From the NCBI GenBank assembly GCA_021787595.1, contig JAJYLQ010000014.1:1-64000 (forward strand): a DNA stretch of 64,000 nucleotides. Direction: 5' to 3'. Position numbers and translations under genes: made by a program. This document shows, one piece after another, positions 33,093 to 41,693 of this stretch (the first letter of the stretch is position 1; each line of letters begins with the position of its first letter). Below the pieces are notes generated by a model that saw only the letters and a list, made by a program, of their open reading frames with translations, did no database searches and was not told where the DNA came from. The DNA comes from Chloroflexota bacterium (GTDB taxonomy: Bacteria; Chloroflexota; Anaerolineae; Anaerolineales; Villigracilaceae).

Positions 33093-33204
33093 TGTCATTG
33101 CGAGTGGCGCCTCGCGCCACGAAGCAATCTCGATTTAGGGATTGCTTCGTGGCTCGGTCTCGATACGGACTTCGTCCTACTCGACCAGCGCCCTCGCAAT
33201 GACA
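33093..33204. mobile_element. 112-bp MITE-like element with perfect 12-bp terminal inverted repeats
   Basis: It starts TGTCATTGCGAG (33093-33104) and ends CTCGCAATGACA (33193-33204). Inside are a GTGGCGC/GCGCCAC hairpin and a GAAGCAATC/GATTGCTTC pair. It separates the attenuator from aspS. Related units lie at 11177-11412, and parts lie inside helicase 2. Confidence 0.8.
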
Positions 33205-33227
33205 GACAGTAAAGTTGGAGGCGCATT

Positions 33228-34997
33228 ATGTACAAAACTCATACGTGCGGAGAATTACGGGCATCGCACGCCGGCCAGAAAGTGACGCTGGCCGGCTGGG
33301 TGCATCGCCGCCGCGATCACGGCGGAGTGGTCTTCCTCGATTTACGCGACCGCTACGGAATCATTCAAATCACGATCAATCCCAATTTATCGAAAGAAAC
33401 ATTGAACGTCGTCGCTGACATCCGCTTTGAATGGGTGCTGCAAATCGTCGGCACGGTTCAGAAGCGGCCGGTGGGAATGGAAAACCCGAACATGCCGACC
33501 GGCGAAATCGAAGTGATTGCCAGCGGGATCAACGTTCTCAACCCCGCGAAAACTTTGCCTTTCATGGTCAACAACGGCGAGATGAACGAAGCCGATGAAA
33601 ACACGCGCCTCAAATATCGCTATCTCGATCTGCGCCGCGAACGGATGCGGGAAAACATGATCCTGCGTCATCGTGTGATCAAGTTCATGCGCGATTACCT
33701 CGATAAGCAAAACTTCATCGAAATCGAAACGCCGATTCTCTTCAAAGCCACGCCCGAAGGCGCGCGCGACTATCTCGTTCCGTCACGCCTCTATCCCGGT
33801 CAATTCTATGCCCTGCCCCAATCGCCTCAGCAATTGAAGCAGTTGTTGATGGTTGCGGGCATGGATCGCTATTTCCAAATCGCACGCTGTTTCCGCGATG
33901 AAGACCAGCGCGGCGACCGCCAGCCCGAATTCACACAGCTCGACCTCGAGATGTCGTTCGTTCAGCGCGACGATGTGCTGGCAATGGTCGAAGGGCTTTA
34001 TACCGCGATGATCCCCGCGGTCACGCCGCATAAAAGATTACTTGCATCACCGTGGCCCAAGTTGACCTATAAAGATGCTGTTGAGAAATATGGATCGGAC
34101 AAACCGGACTTGCGCTTTGGAATGCAACTCGTTGACGTAAGCGACATTTTTGCAAAGAGTGACTTCCGCGTCTTTCAATCTGCCCTCGAAGCGGGCGGCG
34201 TGATCAAGTGCCTCGTCGCGTCTGGTTGCGCGGACACATCCCGCCGCGAAGTGGACGAGTTGACCGAGATGGCAAAGTCGTTCGGAGCGAAAGGCTTGGC
34301 CACTTTAGCGGTGACCGCTGAAGGTCCGAAAGGAACGGCGGCGAAATTCCTTAAGGTTGAAGAAATCGAAGCAGCCAAATCCAAAGTCGGCGCGAAAGAA
34401 GGCGACTTGATTTTGTTCGCCGCAGATCAACGCGCGGTCGTCAATAAAGTCCTCGGCGGATTGCGGCTCGTCTTTCGCGATAAACTTGATCTGGCTGATA
34501 AAGATGTGATGGCCTTTGCGTGGGTCGTGGACTTCCCGATGTTCGAATGGAACGAGGAAGAAAAGAAATGGGACGCCGCGCATCATCCGTTCACGATGCC
34601 AAAGATGGAAGACCTGCCAAAGTTCGAGACGAACCCCGGCGAGATTCAGTCGGACGCGTACGATATGGTGTGCAACGGTTACGAGATGGCATCCGGTTCG
34701 ATCCGCATCCATCGCCGCGATATTCAGTTTAAAATATTTCAATTACTTGGTTTGAAAGACGAAGAAATCCAGTTGAAATTTGGTCACATGCTCGAAGCGT
34801 TCGAATACGGCGCGCCGCCACATGGCGGGATGGCTCCGGGCATTGACCGGCTTGTGATGCTGCTGGCCGACGAACCGAACATCCGCGAAGTGATTGCCTT
34901 CCCGAAAAATTCCGGTGCGCGCGATGTGATGGCTGATGCGCCCTCATCTGTTGAACCAAAACAGTTGAAGGAATTGCATATCAAAATCTCAGATTGA
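33228..34997 (+). CDS. aspS: Aspartyl-tRNA synthetase (bacterial type)
   Basis: A 589-residue class II synthetase. It has an N-terminal OB fold ([31 protein letters not shown]), motif 1, motif 2 ([23 protein letters not shown], about 217-240) and the bacterial GAD insertion (about 285-420). Motif 3 lies near the C-terminus ([21 protein letters not shown]). It charges tRNA-Asp. Its length with the GAD domain marks the bacterial D-type enzyme. GGAGG is 6 bases before the ATG. It is first in the aspS-asnS pair behind the Asn/Asp leader. Since asnS is also present, a strictly Asp-specific form is likely, but this is not certain. Confidence 0.97.
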   Translation: MYKTHTCGELRASHAGQKVTLAGWVHRRRDHGGVVFLDLRDRYGIIQITINPNLSKETLNVVADIRFEWVLQIVGTVQKRPVGMENPNMPTGEIEVIASGINVLNPAKTLPFMVNNGEMNEADENTRLKYRYLDLRRERMRENMILRHRVIKFMRDYLDKQNFIEIETPILFKATPEGARDYLVPSRLYPGQFYALPQSPQQLKQLLMVAGMDRYFQIARCFRDEDQRGDRQPEFTQLDLEMSFVQRDDVLAMVEGLYTAMIPAVTPHKRLLASPWPKLTYKDAVEKYGSDKPDLRFGMQLVDVSDIFAKSDFRVFQSALEAGGVIKCLVASGCADTSRREVDELTEMAKSFGAKGLATLAVTAEGPKGTAAKFLKVEEIEAAKSKVGAKEGDLILFAADQRAVVNKVLGGLRLVFRDKLDLADKDVMAFAWVVDFPMFEWNEEEKKWDAAHHPFTMPKMEDLPKFETNPGEIQSDAYDMVCNGYEMASGSIRIHRRDIQFKIFQLLGLKDEEIQLKFGHMLEAFEYGAPPHGGMAPGIDRLVMLLADEPNIREVIAFPKNSGARDVMADAPSSVEPKQLKELHIKISD

Positions 34998-35000
34998 ATT

Positions 35001-35060
35001 GTAGGAGCACAGCGAGTCCCGAATAGATCGCTGCAATCTTTCGTCTCGCTGTACCCCTAC
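35001..35060. repeat. Hairpin between aspS and asnS
   Basis: GTAGGAGCACAGCGAG (35001-35016) and CTCGCTGTACCCCTAC (35045-35060) are complementary apart from a few mismatches. There is no U-run, so readthrough is expected. It is the same sequence family as 36433-36479. Confidence 0.65.
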
Positions 35061-35081
35061 AAACAACGGAGGAACACATAC

Positions 35082-36425
35082 ATGCCAGAAATCATTCGTG
35101 TTGATGAAATCTCAAAATATGACGGTCAGGAAGTGACTGTCCAGGGCTGGGTCTATAACCGCACCGACAAGGGCAAATTGGTTTTCCTGTTGGTGCGCGA
35201 TGGAACCGGCTTTGTCCAATGCGTGGCATTCAAAGGCGATCTCGATGAAAAGATTTTTGATCAATTGATGCGATTGCCGCAAGAGTCAGCAGTAATTATT
35301 ACCGGCCCGGTTCGCGCCGATAAACGCGCGCCCGGCGTCCCCGGCGGATATGAGATCGGCGTGAAGAAGATCGAGATCGTGCAAACCGCCGACGCGGATT
35401 ATCCGATGTCGCTCAAAGATCACGGCGTGGACTTTGCCCTCGACAATCGCCACTTGTGGATTCGGATGCCGAGTCAGTGGGCGATCCTGCGCGTCCGCTC
35501 GACAGTGATGGCGGCGACGCGCGAATGGCTCGATAACAATGGCTTCATCGCCATGGACACACCGATCCTGACTCCTGCTGCAGCCGAAGGCACGACAACT
35601 TTATTTGAGACCGAATATTTCGATGAAGGCAAAGCGTATCTCGCGCAAACCGGACAGCTTTACAACGAAGCGAATATCTTTGCGTTTGGAAAAGTCTATT
35701 GCTTCGGCCCAACCTTCCGCGCCGAAAAATCAAAGACGCGCCGGCATCTGACTGAGTTCTGGATGCTCGAACCCGAAATGGCTTTTTGTGATTTAGACGG
35801 TTTGATGGAAATCGAAGAGCAGATGGTCACGCACATCGTCCAGCGCGTGCTTCGAGATCGAAAGCCCGAACTCCTTTCCTTGGGCCGCGATCTGACCAAA
35901 CTTGAAAACATCAAAGCGCCGTTCCCGCGCATTTCATACGATGATGCGGCAAAGATGATCGGCGAATTGCGGGAAAAAGAAACCGATCCAGAAAAAAAAG
36001 AGTTACTTAAATTCGACTGGGGAATTGATTTTGGCGCGCCGCACGAAACCGCGATCACGAATCAATTCGATAAGCCGGTGTTCTGTTATGGTTATCCCAC
36101 CGCGGTTAAAGCCTTTTACATGGAGCCGTGGCCGGGCCGGCCGGAAGTGTGCAAATCCGTGGATTTACTTGCGCCGGAAGGTTACGGCGAAATCTGCGGC
36201 GGCTCGGAGCGCATCAGCGACCATGATTTGTTGTTGAAACGCATTCACGAACAAAAACTTCCCGAGTCCGCATTCAAGTGGTATCTCGAATTGCGGAAAT
36301 ACGGTTCGGTTCCGCATTCGGGATTTGGCATGGGCGTGGAACGCGTCACGTCATGGATCTGCGGAATCGAACACATCCGCGAGGCAATCGCATTCCCAAG
36401 AACAATCAAACGCGTGTATCCGTAA
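35082..36425 (+). CDS. asnS: Asparaginyl-tRNA synthetase
   Basis: A 447-residue class IIb synthetase. The N-terminal OB fold (GQEVTVQGWVYNRTDKGKLVFLLVRDGTG) binds the anticodon. AQTGQLYNEANIFAFGKVYCFGPTFRAEKSKTRRHLTEFWMLEPEMAF (about 187-232) includes motif 2 with the asparaginyl-type AEKSKTRRHL. Motif 3 is GFGMGVERVTSWICGIEHIREAIAFPR. It charges tRNA-Asn directly. CGGAGG lies 10 bases before the ATG. It is co-transcribed with aspS, so both should share the leader control at 32930. A hairpin with a U-run follows. Confidence 0.95.
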   Translation: MPEIIRVDEISKYDGQEVTVQGWVYNRTDKGKLVFLLVRDGTGFVQCVAFKGDLDEKIFDQLMRLPQESAVIITGPVRADKRAPGVPGGYEIGVKKIEIVQTADADYPMSLKDHGVDFALDNRHLWIRMPSQWAILRVRSTVMAATREWLDNNGFIAMDTPILTPAAAEGTTTLFETEYFDEGKAYLAQTGQLYNEANIFAFGKVYCFGPTFRAEKSKTRRHLTEFWMLEPEMAFCDLDGLMEIEEQMVTHIVQRVLRDRKPELLSLGRDLTKLENIKAPFPRISYDDAAKMIGELREKETDPEKKELLKFDWGIDFGAPHETAITNQFDKPVFCYGYPTAVKAFYMEPWPGRPEVCKSVDLLAPEGYGEICGGSERISDHDLLLKRIHEQKLPESAFKWYLELRKYGSVPHSGFGMGVERVTSWICGIEHIREAIAFPRTIKRVYP

Positions 36426-36432
36426 AACATGC

Positions 36433-36484
36433 AGGGGCACAGCGTGCGCTCTGCGTGCTTCGCTAGCCGTGCCCCTACGTTTTT
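36433..36484. terminator. Hairpin terminator of aspS-asnS
   Basis: AGGGGCACAGCG and GCCGTGCCCCT with inner pairing are followed by ACGTTTTT. The last codons of the convergent VanZ gene (stop at 36475-36477) lie inside it. Confidence 0.65.
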
Positions 36485-36834
36485 AATCGAACCGCCAGCC
36501 ACGCAAAAAATGCGATTCCCAAACAGCTGAAAACAAAATCAAGCGGTTCGGAGTGCCGGGTTGGAAAGAATCGTTGAGAAAACTCTTCAATGCCGACAAA
36601 GAGAGCCAGGATCGAGCTGGCTATAACGGCATCCCGCTTATGGTCCGAGTGCGGACGCGCTTCAAAGACGCTCAAATCCACAACGAAGCTCAACAATCCG
36701 AACAGAACAAAATGTCCAACCCAATGGCCGCCAGGAAAGGCATAGATCAAACCTAGTTTTCCCAGATGCCCTGTATCCGCAAGGATAATGACGACAATGA
36801 TGAAAAGCCCGAAGAAGATCGCCCAACGTTTCAT
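36475..36834 (-). CDS. VanZ-like membrane protein
   Basis: A 119-residue protein with about four spans and the VanZ-like motifs GGHWVGHFVLFGLLSFVVD (about 34-52, with the conserved GHxxxFGLL) and EEFSQRFFPTRHSEPLDFVFSCLGI (about 82-106, with E-x-x-Q...R...D-x-x-x-N/S-x-x-G). The family is named for a teicoplanin-resistance helper, but most members have no known function. It lies between asnS (convergent) and a DedA gene. Confidence 0.82.
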   Translation of the reverse strand: MKRWAIFFGLFIIVVIILADTGHLGKLGLIYAFPGGHWVGHFVLFGLLSFVVDLSVFEARPHSDHKRDAVIASSILALFVGIEEFSQRFFPTRHSEPLDFVFSCLGIAFFAWLAVRLKT

Positions 36835-36870
36835 AAATTGAAAAGAGACACCGCAAGGCGTCTCACATTT

Positions 36871-37524
36871 TCAAGCCTCGGCTTGTTTGGTCTGTTTCGA
36901 CTCGCGCCGGCTTCTCCATGCTTCAAAGCCCATTGGAACGAGCGAGATCAAAATGATGGCAATGATCACCATCGAGAAATGATCGCGGATGAAGGGAATG
37001 TTGCCGAAGAAATAACCGGCAAACGTGAAGAGCGCCACCCAAAGAATGCCGCCAAACACATTATAGGAAAAGAAATAACTGTACGACATCCGCCCAATGC
37101 CCGCCACGAACGGAGCGAACGTGCGGACGATGGGAACGAAGCGCGCCAGAAAAATCGTCTTGCCGCCGTGTTTCTCGAAGAACGCATGTGTGCGGTCGAG
37201 ATATTCCTTTTTGATCCATTTGATGTTATAGGCGCGGTCGCCAAGGTAATGACCGATCCAATAATTGGCCGTATCGCCAAGCACTGCGGCCGCGGCCAGC
37301 AAAATGAAAAGCAACCAAATGTTGAGCGAGCCAAGTGCGGCAAATGTGCCGGCGGCGAAGATGAGCGAATCGCCGGGAAGGAACGGCGTCACGACAAACC
37401 CCGTTTCCATAAAGATGACAAAGAACATCAGACCATACGTCCACGCGCCGTATTGCGTGATGATGGCACTCAGATGCGTATCAAGATGCAGAAAAACATC
37501 AATCACAAATGTTACAAAGTTCAT
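36871..37524 (-). CDS. DedA/SNARE-associated (VTT) membrane protein
   Basis: 217 residues. DedA landmarks are VTPFLPGDSLIFAAGTFAALG (about 47-67), ANYWIGHYLGDRAYNIKWIKKEYLDRTHAFFEKHGGKTIFLARFVPIVRTFAPFVAGIGRMSY (about 88-150) and a final basic tail. The ARFVPxVRTFxPxxAG motif is the family hallmark. DedA proteins are linked to lipid-carrier (undecaprenyl-phosphate) or lipid flipping and to proton-motive-force upkeep. The start is set at MNFVTF, where AAAGGA lies 5 bases upstream; a longer in-frame reading to 37872 is antisense to the GlsB-like gene. Confidence 0.9.
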   Translation of the reverse strand: MNFVTFVIDVFLHLDTHLSAIITQYGAWTYGLMFFVIFMETGFVVTPFLPGDSLIFAAGTFAALGSLNIWLLFILLAAAAVLGDTANYWIGHYLGDRAYNIKWIKKEYLDRTHAFFEKHGGKTIFLARFVPIVRTFAPFVAGIGRMSYSYFFSYNVFGGILWVALFTFAGYFFGNIPFIRDHFSMVIIAIILISLVPMGFEAWRSRRESKQTKQAEA

Positions 37525-37556
37525 GGATATCCTTTCGGTTTGCGACAAGCGCCGAA

Positions 37557-37847
37557 TTATACCGCGTCGTCCCGGTCCGCGGGGCGGCGCGCGCCCACAA
37601 GGCTCAGCCAATCCCCGATGCCCAAAAGGACAAGGCTTCCAATGACTGCCGCGCCAAGATCGAGCGGGCCAATCGGGAACAGAATCCAGCCGCGCCAATT
37701 CCCGATCCAATGCCCGGCAAAGAATCCCGCGATGCTGAGGAACAAATACAAAACGAGTCGCCCGAACCCGCCGTCGCGCAGCAGGTGAAACAGGGCGCCG
37801 ATCAACAAGGCAACGATCGAACCAAAGACAATGGATGGAATGGTCAC
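37557..37847 (-). CDS. Small three-span membrane protein (GlsB/YeaQ-like)
   Basis: 96 residues with three hydrophobic helices and Gly-rich turns (GSIVALLIGALFHLL, FLSIAGFFAGHWIG, LDLGAAVIGSLVLLGIGDWL). It resembles the GlsB/YeaQ/YmgE (transglycosylase-associated) family in size and pattern, but the match is loose. It lies between mnmA and dedA on the same strand, 32 bases from each, and may be part of one transcript. Confidence 0.55.
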   Translation of the reverse strand: MTIPSIVFGSIVALLIGALFHLLRDGGFGRLVLYLFLSIAGFFAGHWIGNWRGWILFPIGPLDLGAAVIGSLVLLGIGDWLSLVGARRPADRDDAV

Positions 37848-37879
37848 GATGAAAACCCAGCCCGGTGGACAATTATATC

Positions 37880-38941
37880 TTACCGGATGATGCCCCCGCC
37901 CAGCATGACATCGCCCTGATAGAAGACCGCGGCCTGCCCGGCGGTGATGTCGCGCTGCGGCGCGTCAAACCGGACTTCGACCTGGTCGCCGTTCAGCGGC
38001 CTCACCTCGGCTGACGCTTCTTTCGCAGTGTAGCGAATCTTGACCTCCGCGCGGAACGACTCTTTCGGCGCCTCGCCGGAAATCCAATTGACATCATGCG
38101 CGGCAAGTTGATTGGATCCAAGCTCATCCCGCGTTCCGACGACCAGCGTATTGCGTATTGTGTTTTTCGTAATGACATACAGGGGAACCGCGGAAGAGAT
38201 ACCAAGACCTTTTCTTTGGCCGATGGTGTAATTTGGGAGGCCAGTGTGTTCGCCAACCACCCGCCCGTCGCGCGTCATGATCTGTCCCGGCTTCAACATT
38301 TCCGCCGCGTTGCGCCGCAGAAAGTTGCGATAATCGTCGCCGGCGAGAAAACACAAATCCTGGCTGTCGTGCCGGGAGGCGGTGGGCAATCCAAACGATT
38401 CAGCGATCCGGCGAATCTCCGGCTTGGTGTAATCGCCCACCGGGAACAGCGCCTTCGACAATTTTTCCTGATTCAAAACATGCAAAACGTAAGACTGATC
38501 CTTGCTTTTATCCACCGCACGAAGCAATTGATTCTTTCCTCTTTCATCTTTCTTTATTCGCACATAATGTCCCGTCGCCATAAAATCCGCGCCCAGGGCC
38601 AGCGCATGATCGAGCAAGAACGTCCAGCGGATTTGGCGGTTGCAAATCAAACACGGATTGGGCGTTTCGCCGCGCGCATATCCCTCCAAGAAATAATTTA
38701 CAACCGTGTTATGGAAGATTTCCTTTGCGTCCACCACATAAAATGGAATATCCAATTTTGCCGCCACACGGCGCGCCAGTCCCATTGAATCCGGCGTGCA
38801 GCAACGGTTCGAGTCCTCCTTCCCCGCTTCGGACCACAGCCTCAGCATCATGCCAATGACGTCATAGCCCTGCTGTTTGAGCAGAGCCGCAGCAACGGAG
38901 GAATCCACGCCTCCCGACATGGCAACAACAACTTTGGTCAT
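37880..38941 (-). CDS. mnmA: tRNA 2-thiouridylase MnmA
   Basis: A 353-residue enzyme that thiolates U34 of tRNA-Lys/Glu/Gln. The PP-loop AMSGGVDSSVAAALL (7-21) binds ATP. The catalytic cysteines are in TPNPCLICNRQIRW (about 98) and SQDLCFLAG (about 195). The C-terminal beta-barrels (GQRKGLGIS, QRDITAGQAAVFYQGDVMLGGGII) are complete. It takes sulfur from a cysteine desulfurase, and a nifS-type gene lies 450 bases upstream on the same strand, with a GxxExxY gene between. A dispersed repeat lies just before its ATG. Confidence 0.95.
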   Translation of the reverse strand: MTKVVVAMSGGVDSSVAAALLKQQGYDVIGMMLRLWSEAGKEDSNRCCTPDSMGLARRVAAKLDIPFYVVDAKEIFHNTVVNYFLEGYARGETPNPCLICNRQIRWTFLLDHALALGADFMATGHYVRIKKDERGKNQLLRAVDKSKDQSYVLHVLNQEKLSKALFPVGDYTKPEIRRIAESFGLPTASRHDSQDLCFLAGDDYRNFLRRNAAEMLKPGQIMTRDGRVVGEHTGLPNYTIGQRKGLGISSAVPLYVITKNTIRNTLVVGTRDELGSNQLAAHDVNWISGEAPKESFRAEVKIRYTAKEASAEVRPLNGDQVEVRFDAPQRDITAGQAAVFYQGDVMLGGGIIR

Positions 38942-38944
38942 GAT

Positions 38945-38978
38945 TCAGCCACAGATGAACACAGATGGACGCAGATAG
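38945..38978. repeat. CAGATGAACACAGATGGACG-type repeat, left of GxxExxY
   Basis: It reads CACAGATGAACACAGATGGA then CGCAGATA. The same family is at 39395-39419 on the other side of the GxxExxY gene, and at 3650-3681 and 4812-4825. Confidence 0.75.
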
Positions 38979-38987
38979 CCGGATGAA

Positions 38988-39371
38988 CTACCTTGCAATC
39001 CACGCGCTATTCGCAACAATCCTTTTGATCTCGAGCTTCGGGCGATAAAAATTGACAAGCCAACAAACGGGTAAATTCGTGGCTCGCAGGTAATTCAAAC
39101 ATTGAGCAGTATGCACATCCTCAAGCAATTTCACTGCTTTGAATTCAACCAAAACCAGGTCCGCGACAAGCAGATCAGCAAAGAACTGCCCGACAACAAT
39201 TCCATCGTACTTGACTTCGATTGGATATTGTTGTTTAACGTCCAGGCCTGTCTTGGCAATTTCGATTGCACCTGCATTTTCATAGACCTTTTCCAAAAAG
39301 CCGCCGCCAAGCGTATTACTGACCTTGAAAAGACAGCCTATTACTTTCTCAGTAACTTCGTTTACTTCCAT
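38988..39371 (-). CDS. GxxExxY protein
   Basis: A 127-residue GxxExxY protein. The naming motif is GGGFLEKVYENA (about 22-33). The core KYDGIVVGQFFADLLVADLVLVEFKAVKLL (about 54-83) contains D and ExK residues like a PD-(D/E)XK nuclease site. TAQCLNYLRATNLPVCWLVNF follows, the family's conserved ending block. The function of the family is not settled; a nuclease-like fold is predicted. It interrupts nifS and mnmA and is flanked on both sides by the same dispersed repeat, so it looks inserted. Confidence 0.88.
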   Translation of the reverse strand: MEVNEVTEKVIGCLFKVSNTLGGGFLEKVYENAGAIEIAKTGLDVKQQYPIEVKYDGIVVGQFFADLLVADLVLVEFKAVKLLEDVHTAQCLNYLRATNLPVCWLVNFYRPKLEIKRIVANSAWIAR

Positions 39372-39420
39372 TTGTTTATCCTCCCATCCGAGTTCATCCG
39401 CGTTTATCTGCGGCTAACTT
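39372..39420. repeat. Repeat forming the 3' end of nifS
   Basis: On the minus strand it reads CGCAGATAAACGCGGATGAA. It supplies the last codons (LAADKRG-stop) of the cysteine desulfurase and then the leader of the GxxExxY gene, including GGGAGG. Confidence 0.7.
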
Positions 39421-40566
39421 TCTCGCCTTCTCAACCAAAGATGGCAAGGTATTCAAAAACAGGCCAACCTGCCCAGGTGTAGAGTCTTTTCCAAGCGTCA
39501 CTCGCAAAGAACCTAAGGCCCAGTCACGCGAAAAGCCAAGCGATGTGATGACTTCGGATGGTTCGGGGTTGCCCGTTTTACAAGCGGAACCGGACGAACA
39601 GGCAAAGCCTGCCGCGTCCAGCAATTGCAGCAAAAGATTCCCATCCACATCTTTGAAGACGAACGAGGCGTGATTCGGAAGGCGCGATTCCAAATGACCC
39701 GTCAGTTTGGAATCGGGGATCGTCTCCAAAACCGCGCCAACGATTCGGTCGCACAAGGGCTTGACGTGCGCGGTGCGCTGTTCGCGTTCTTCGTCAGCCA
39801 GGCGCAGCGCCTCTGCAAAGCCGGCGATATACGGAACATTCTGCGTCCCAGCGCGCAGACCATTTTCCTGCCCGCCGCCGGTTTGAGATGGAATCAGCGG
39901 CTCACCTTTGCGGACGTATAACGCGCCGACTCCCTTTGGACCATACAACTTGTGCCCGCCAAGCGACATCAAATCCACGCCCAATGCGCTGACATCCACC
40001 GGCAAATACGCGGCAGCCTGTACTGCGTCGGTATGAAATAGAACGCCATGTCGGTGACAAACTTCGGCGATCTCGCGAATCGGATTGATCGTGCCAATCT
40101 CGTTATTGGCATACATCACCGAGACCAGCGCGGCCTTATTGCAAATCGCTTTTTCGACTGTCGCAGGCGTGACCATTCCATGCTCATCTACATCCAGCCA
40201 TTCAATTTGAAAACCATAATATTTTTCAAGTTGTTCGGCAGTCTTGCTGACGGCATGATGCTCGGCTTTCGACGTGAGAATCCGGTTCGCGCCGATTTTC
40301 TCGCGCATCGCCAGGGCCGCGCCGCGCAAAGCCAGATTGTCCGACTCGGAGCCGCAGGAGGTAAAGACGATTTCGTCGGGACGGCAATGCAGCACAGACG
40401 CCGCCGTCTCGCGCGCAGAATCGAGGGCGGCCTCCGCCTGCTGTCCATAACGGTGAACCGACGACGGGTTCCCGAAGGAAGCGGAAAAGTAAGGCATCAT
40501 CGCGTCCAGCACGCGGCGGTCAACCGGCGTGGTCGCGGCATGGTCGAAATAAATCGGCGCAGACAT
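39394..40566 (-). CDS. Cysteine desulfurase (NifS/IscS class)
   Basis: A 390-residue PLP enzyme that moves sulfur from cysteine to a protein persulfide. FDHAATTP (7-14) opens the fold. Lysine is in LMSLGGHKLYGPKGVGALYVRKG (about 197-219). The catalytic loop GFACSSGSACKTGNPEPS (about 317-334) is the class I form with an extended flexible loop. The start MSAPIY lies 9 bases after an extended -10 box; upstream residues in the same frame would precede the promoter. It is likely the sulfur donor for mnmA. It could also serve Fe-S assembly. Confidence 0.92.
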   Translation of the reverse strand: MSAPIYFDHAATTPVDRRVLDAMMPYFSASFGNPSSVHRYGQQAEAALDSARETAASVLHCRPDEIVFTSCGSESDNLALRGAALAMREKIGANRILTSKAEHHAVSKTAEQLEKYYGFQIEWLDVDEHGMVTPATVEKAICNKAALVSVMYANNEIGTINPIREIAEVCHRHGVLFHTDAVQAAAYLPVDVSALGVDLMSLGGHKLYGPKGVGALYVRKGEPLIPSQTGGGQENGLRAGTQNVPYIAGFAEALRLADEEREQRTAHVKPLCDRIVGAVLETIPDSKLTGHLESRLPNHASFVFKDVDGNLLLQLLDAAGFACSSGSACKTGNPEPSEVITSLGFSRDWALGSLRVTLGKDSTPGQVGLFLNTLPSLVEKARKLAADKRG

Positions 40567-40575
40567 TGTCCGACG

Positions 40576-40584
40576 ATTATAGCA
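40576..40584 (-). promoter_or_regulatory. Extended -10 box for leaderless nifS mRNA
   Basis: TGCTATAAT on the minus strand lies 9 bases before the ATG at 40566, the same box as for the aspS leader. There is no Shine-Dalgarno sequence. Confidence 0.65.
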
Positions 40585-40662
40585 TGTGCCAAATGGGGCA
40601 TCCCCCGCCAAAGCTGCCTGTGATATATTCGAGCATCAACCAATCGAATTAGAGGAGATGCC

Positions 40663-41670
40663 ATGAGCGACACAAAAACGTTTCAATGCCCGAGCTGCGG
40701 TTCTCCGATCCTGACGTCCGGCGCGGAGAAGGAAGTCCAGTGCCAGTATTGCGGGAACACCGTGATCGTGCCGGAGGAACTGCGCGAACAACCGGCCCCG
40801 CCCCCGCCGGTCGAATTCAATTACAGCGGGGAGACGATTCAAAGCAATGACCGGGCCATGCAGACCATCGAAACGGCTGGAAAGGTAACGGCTGGCGTGA
40901 CGGCTGCCGGTGTGATCCTGCCCATTGCATTAACATGCATTATCCTCGGGGCGGTTGGCGCGATCCTGTTCTATGTTTTTTCGAACGTCAATTCGGCTGC
41001 CAAGACTGCGCTTTCCACCGAGGCGCCAATCGCAAGCGTTCCAACCATTGCCCCGCCCACCGCTGCGCCGACCGCTACGCCCCAACCGATTGATACCCCG
41101 GTTCCATTTTCCAAAGTTCTTTTCAAAGACAACTTCACAAAGACCAACAGCGGTTGGGATACCTCGCACGACGCCAATTACACGCTCGAATACAAAAGCG
41201 GGAAGTATCACATTCTGATCAACAAAACGGACGGCGGCCAGGTTGTATGGAACGCGAATACCGATAACCTCACGGATATGAGCGTCGAGGTGGACGCGCA
41301 GGAAACGGCTGGCCCAAGCGATGGATTGATCGGCATTGCCTGCCGCGCGTCCCAGGATGGCGGCATGTATACGTTTGAATTCGATCAAAATGGGGATTAC
41401 GGAATCTATAAATATGACGCGAGCGGCAATGCAACTTCGTTGGATGAATCAACACTCAGCCCAAACACGGTCAGCCAGGGCAATGTGAATCACATCGAAG
41501 GTGTTTGTTCCGGCAGCACATTGACTTTGGTCCTGAACGGGCAAGCTCTGCTTCAAGTCGAAGATTCGGATTACACAACTGGCGGCGCGGGGCTGATCGT
41601 CCGAACCGGCTCGAGCGGCGACGCAGGCATTGATACGCTGTTCAGCAATTTCCTGGTCAAGGGACCGTAA
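40663..41670 (+). CDS. Zinc-ribbon membrane protein with extracytoplasmic jelly-roll domain
   Basis: 335 residues. An N-terminal zinc ribbon (CPSCGSPIL...CQYCGNTVI, 8-34) is in the cytoplasm. A Pro-rich linker, one membrane span (about 82-108) and a second Pro/Thr linker (about 125-148) follow. The C-terminal 180 residues (FKDNFTKTNSGWDTSHDANYTLEYKSGKYHILI...VNHIEGVCSGSTLTLVLNGQALLQVED) look like a LamG/DUF1080-type beta sandwich that may bind carbohydrate. GAGGAG lies 7 bases before the ATG. This architecture recurs in Chloroflexota; the function is unknown. Confidence 0.75.
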   Translation: MSDTKTFQCPSCGSPILTSGAEKEVQCQYCGNTVIVPEELREQPAPPPPVEFNYSGETIQSNDRAMQTIETAGKVTAGVTAAGVILPIALTCIILGAVGAILFYVFSNVNSAAKTALSTEAPIASVPTIAPPTAAPTATPQPIDTPVPFSKVLFKDNFTKTNSGWDTSHDANYTLEYKSGKYHILINKTDGGQVVWNANTDNLTDMSVEVDAQETAGPSDGLIGIACRASQDGGMYTFEFDQNGDYGIYKYDASGNATSLDESTLSPNTVSQGNVNHIEGVCSGSTLTLVLNGQALLQVEDSDYTTGGAGLIVRTGSSGDAGIDTLFSNFLVKGP

Positions 41671-41693
41671 CGGAAGGTCTCGTGGTAAAGCAG

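Noticed and set aside
32973-33212. 79-residue ORF overlapping the aspS leader
   Set aside because: It runs through the terminator and the MITE-like element, has no Shine-Dalgarno sequence and no recognisable product.
33001-33227. T-box riboswitch for aspS
   Set aside because: I see no T-box sequence or stem I with a specifier loop; the coding leader with competing hairpins explains the region better.
37525-37872. N-terminal extension of the DedA frame to 37872
   Set aside because: The extra 116 residues are Arg/Pro-rich, antisense-like to the small membrane gene, and AAAGGA supports the start at 37524.
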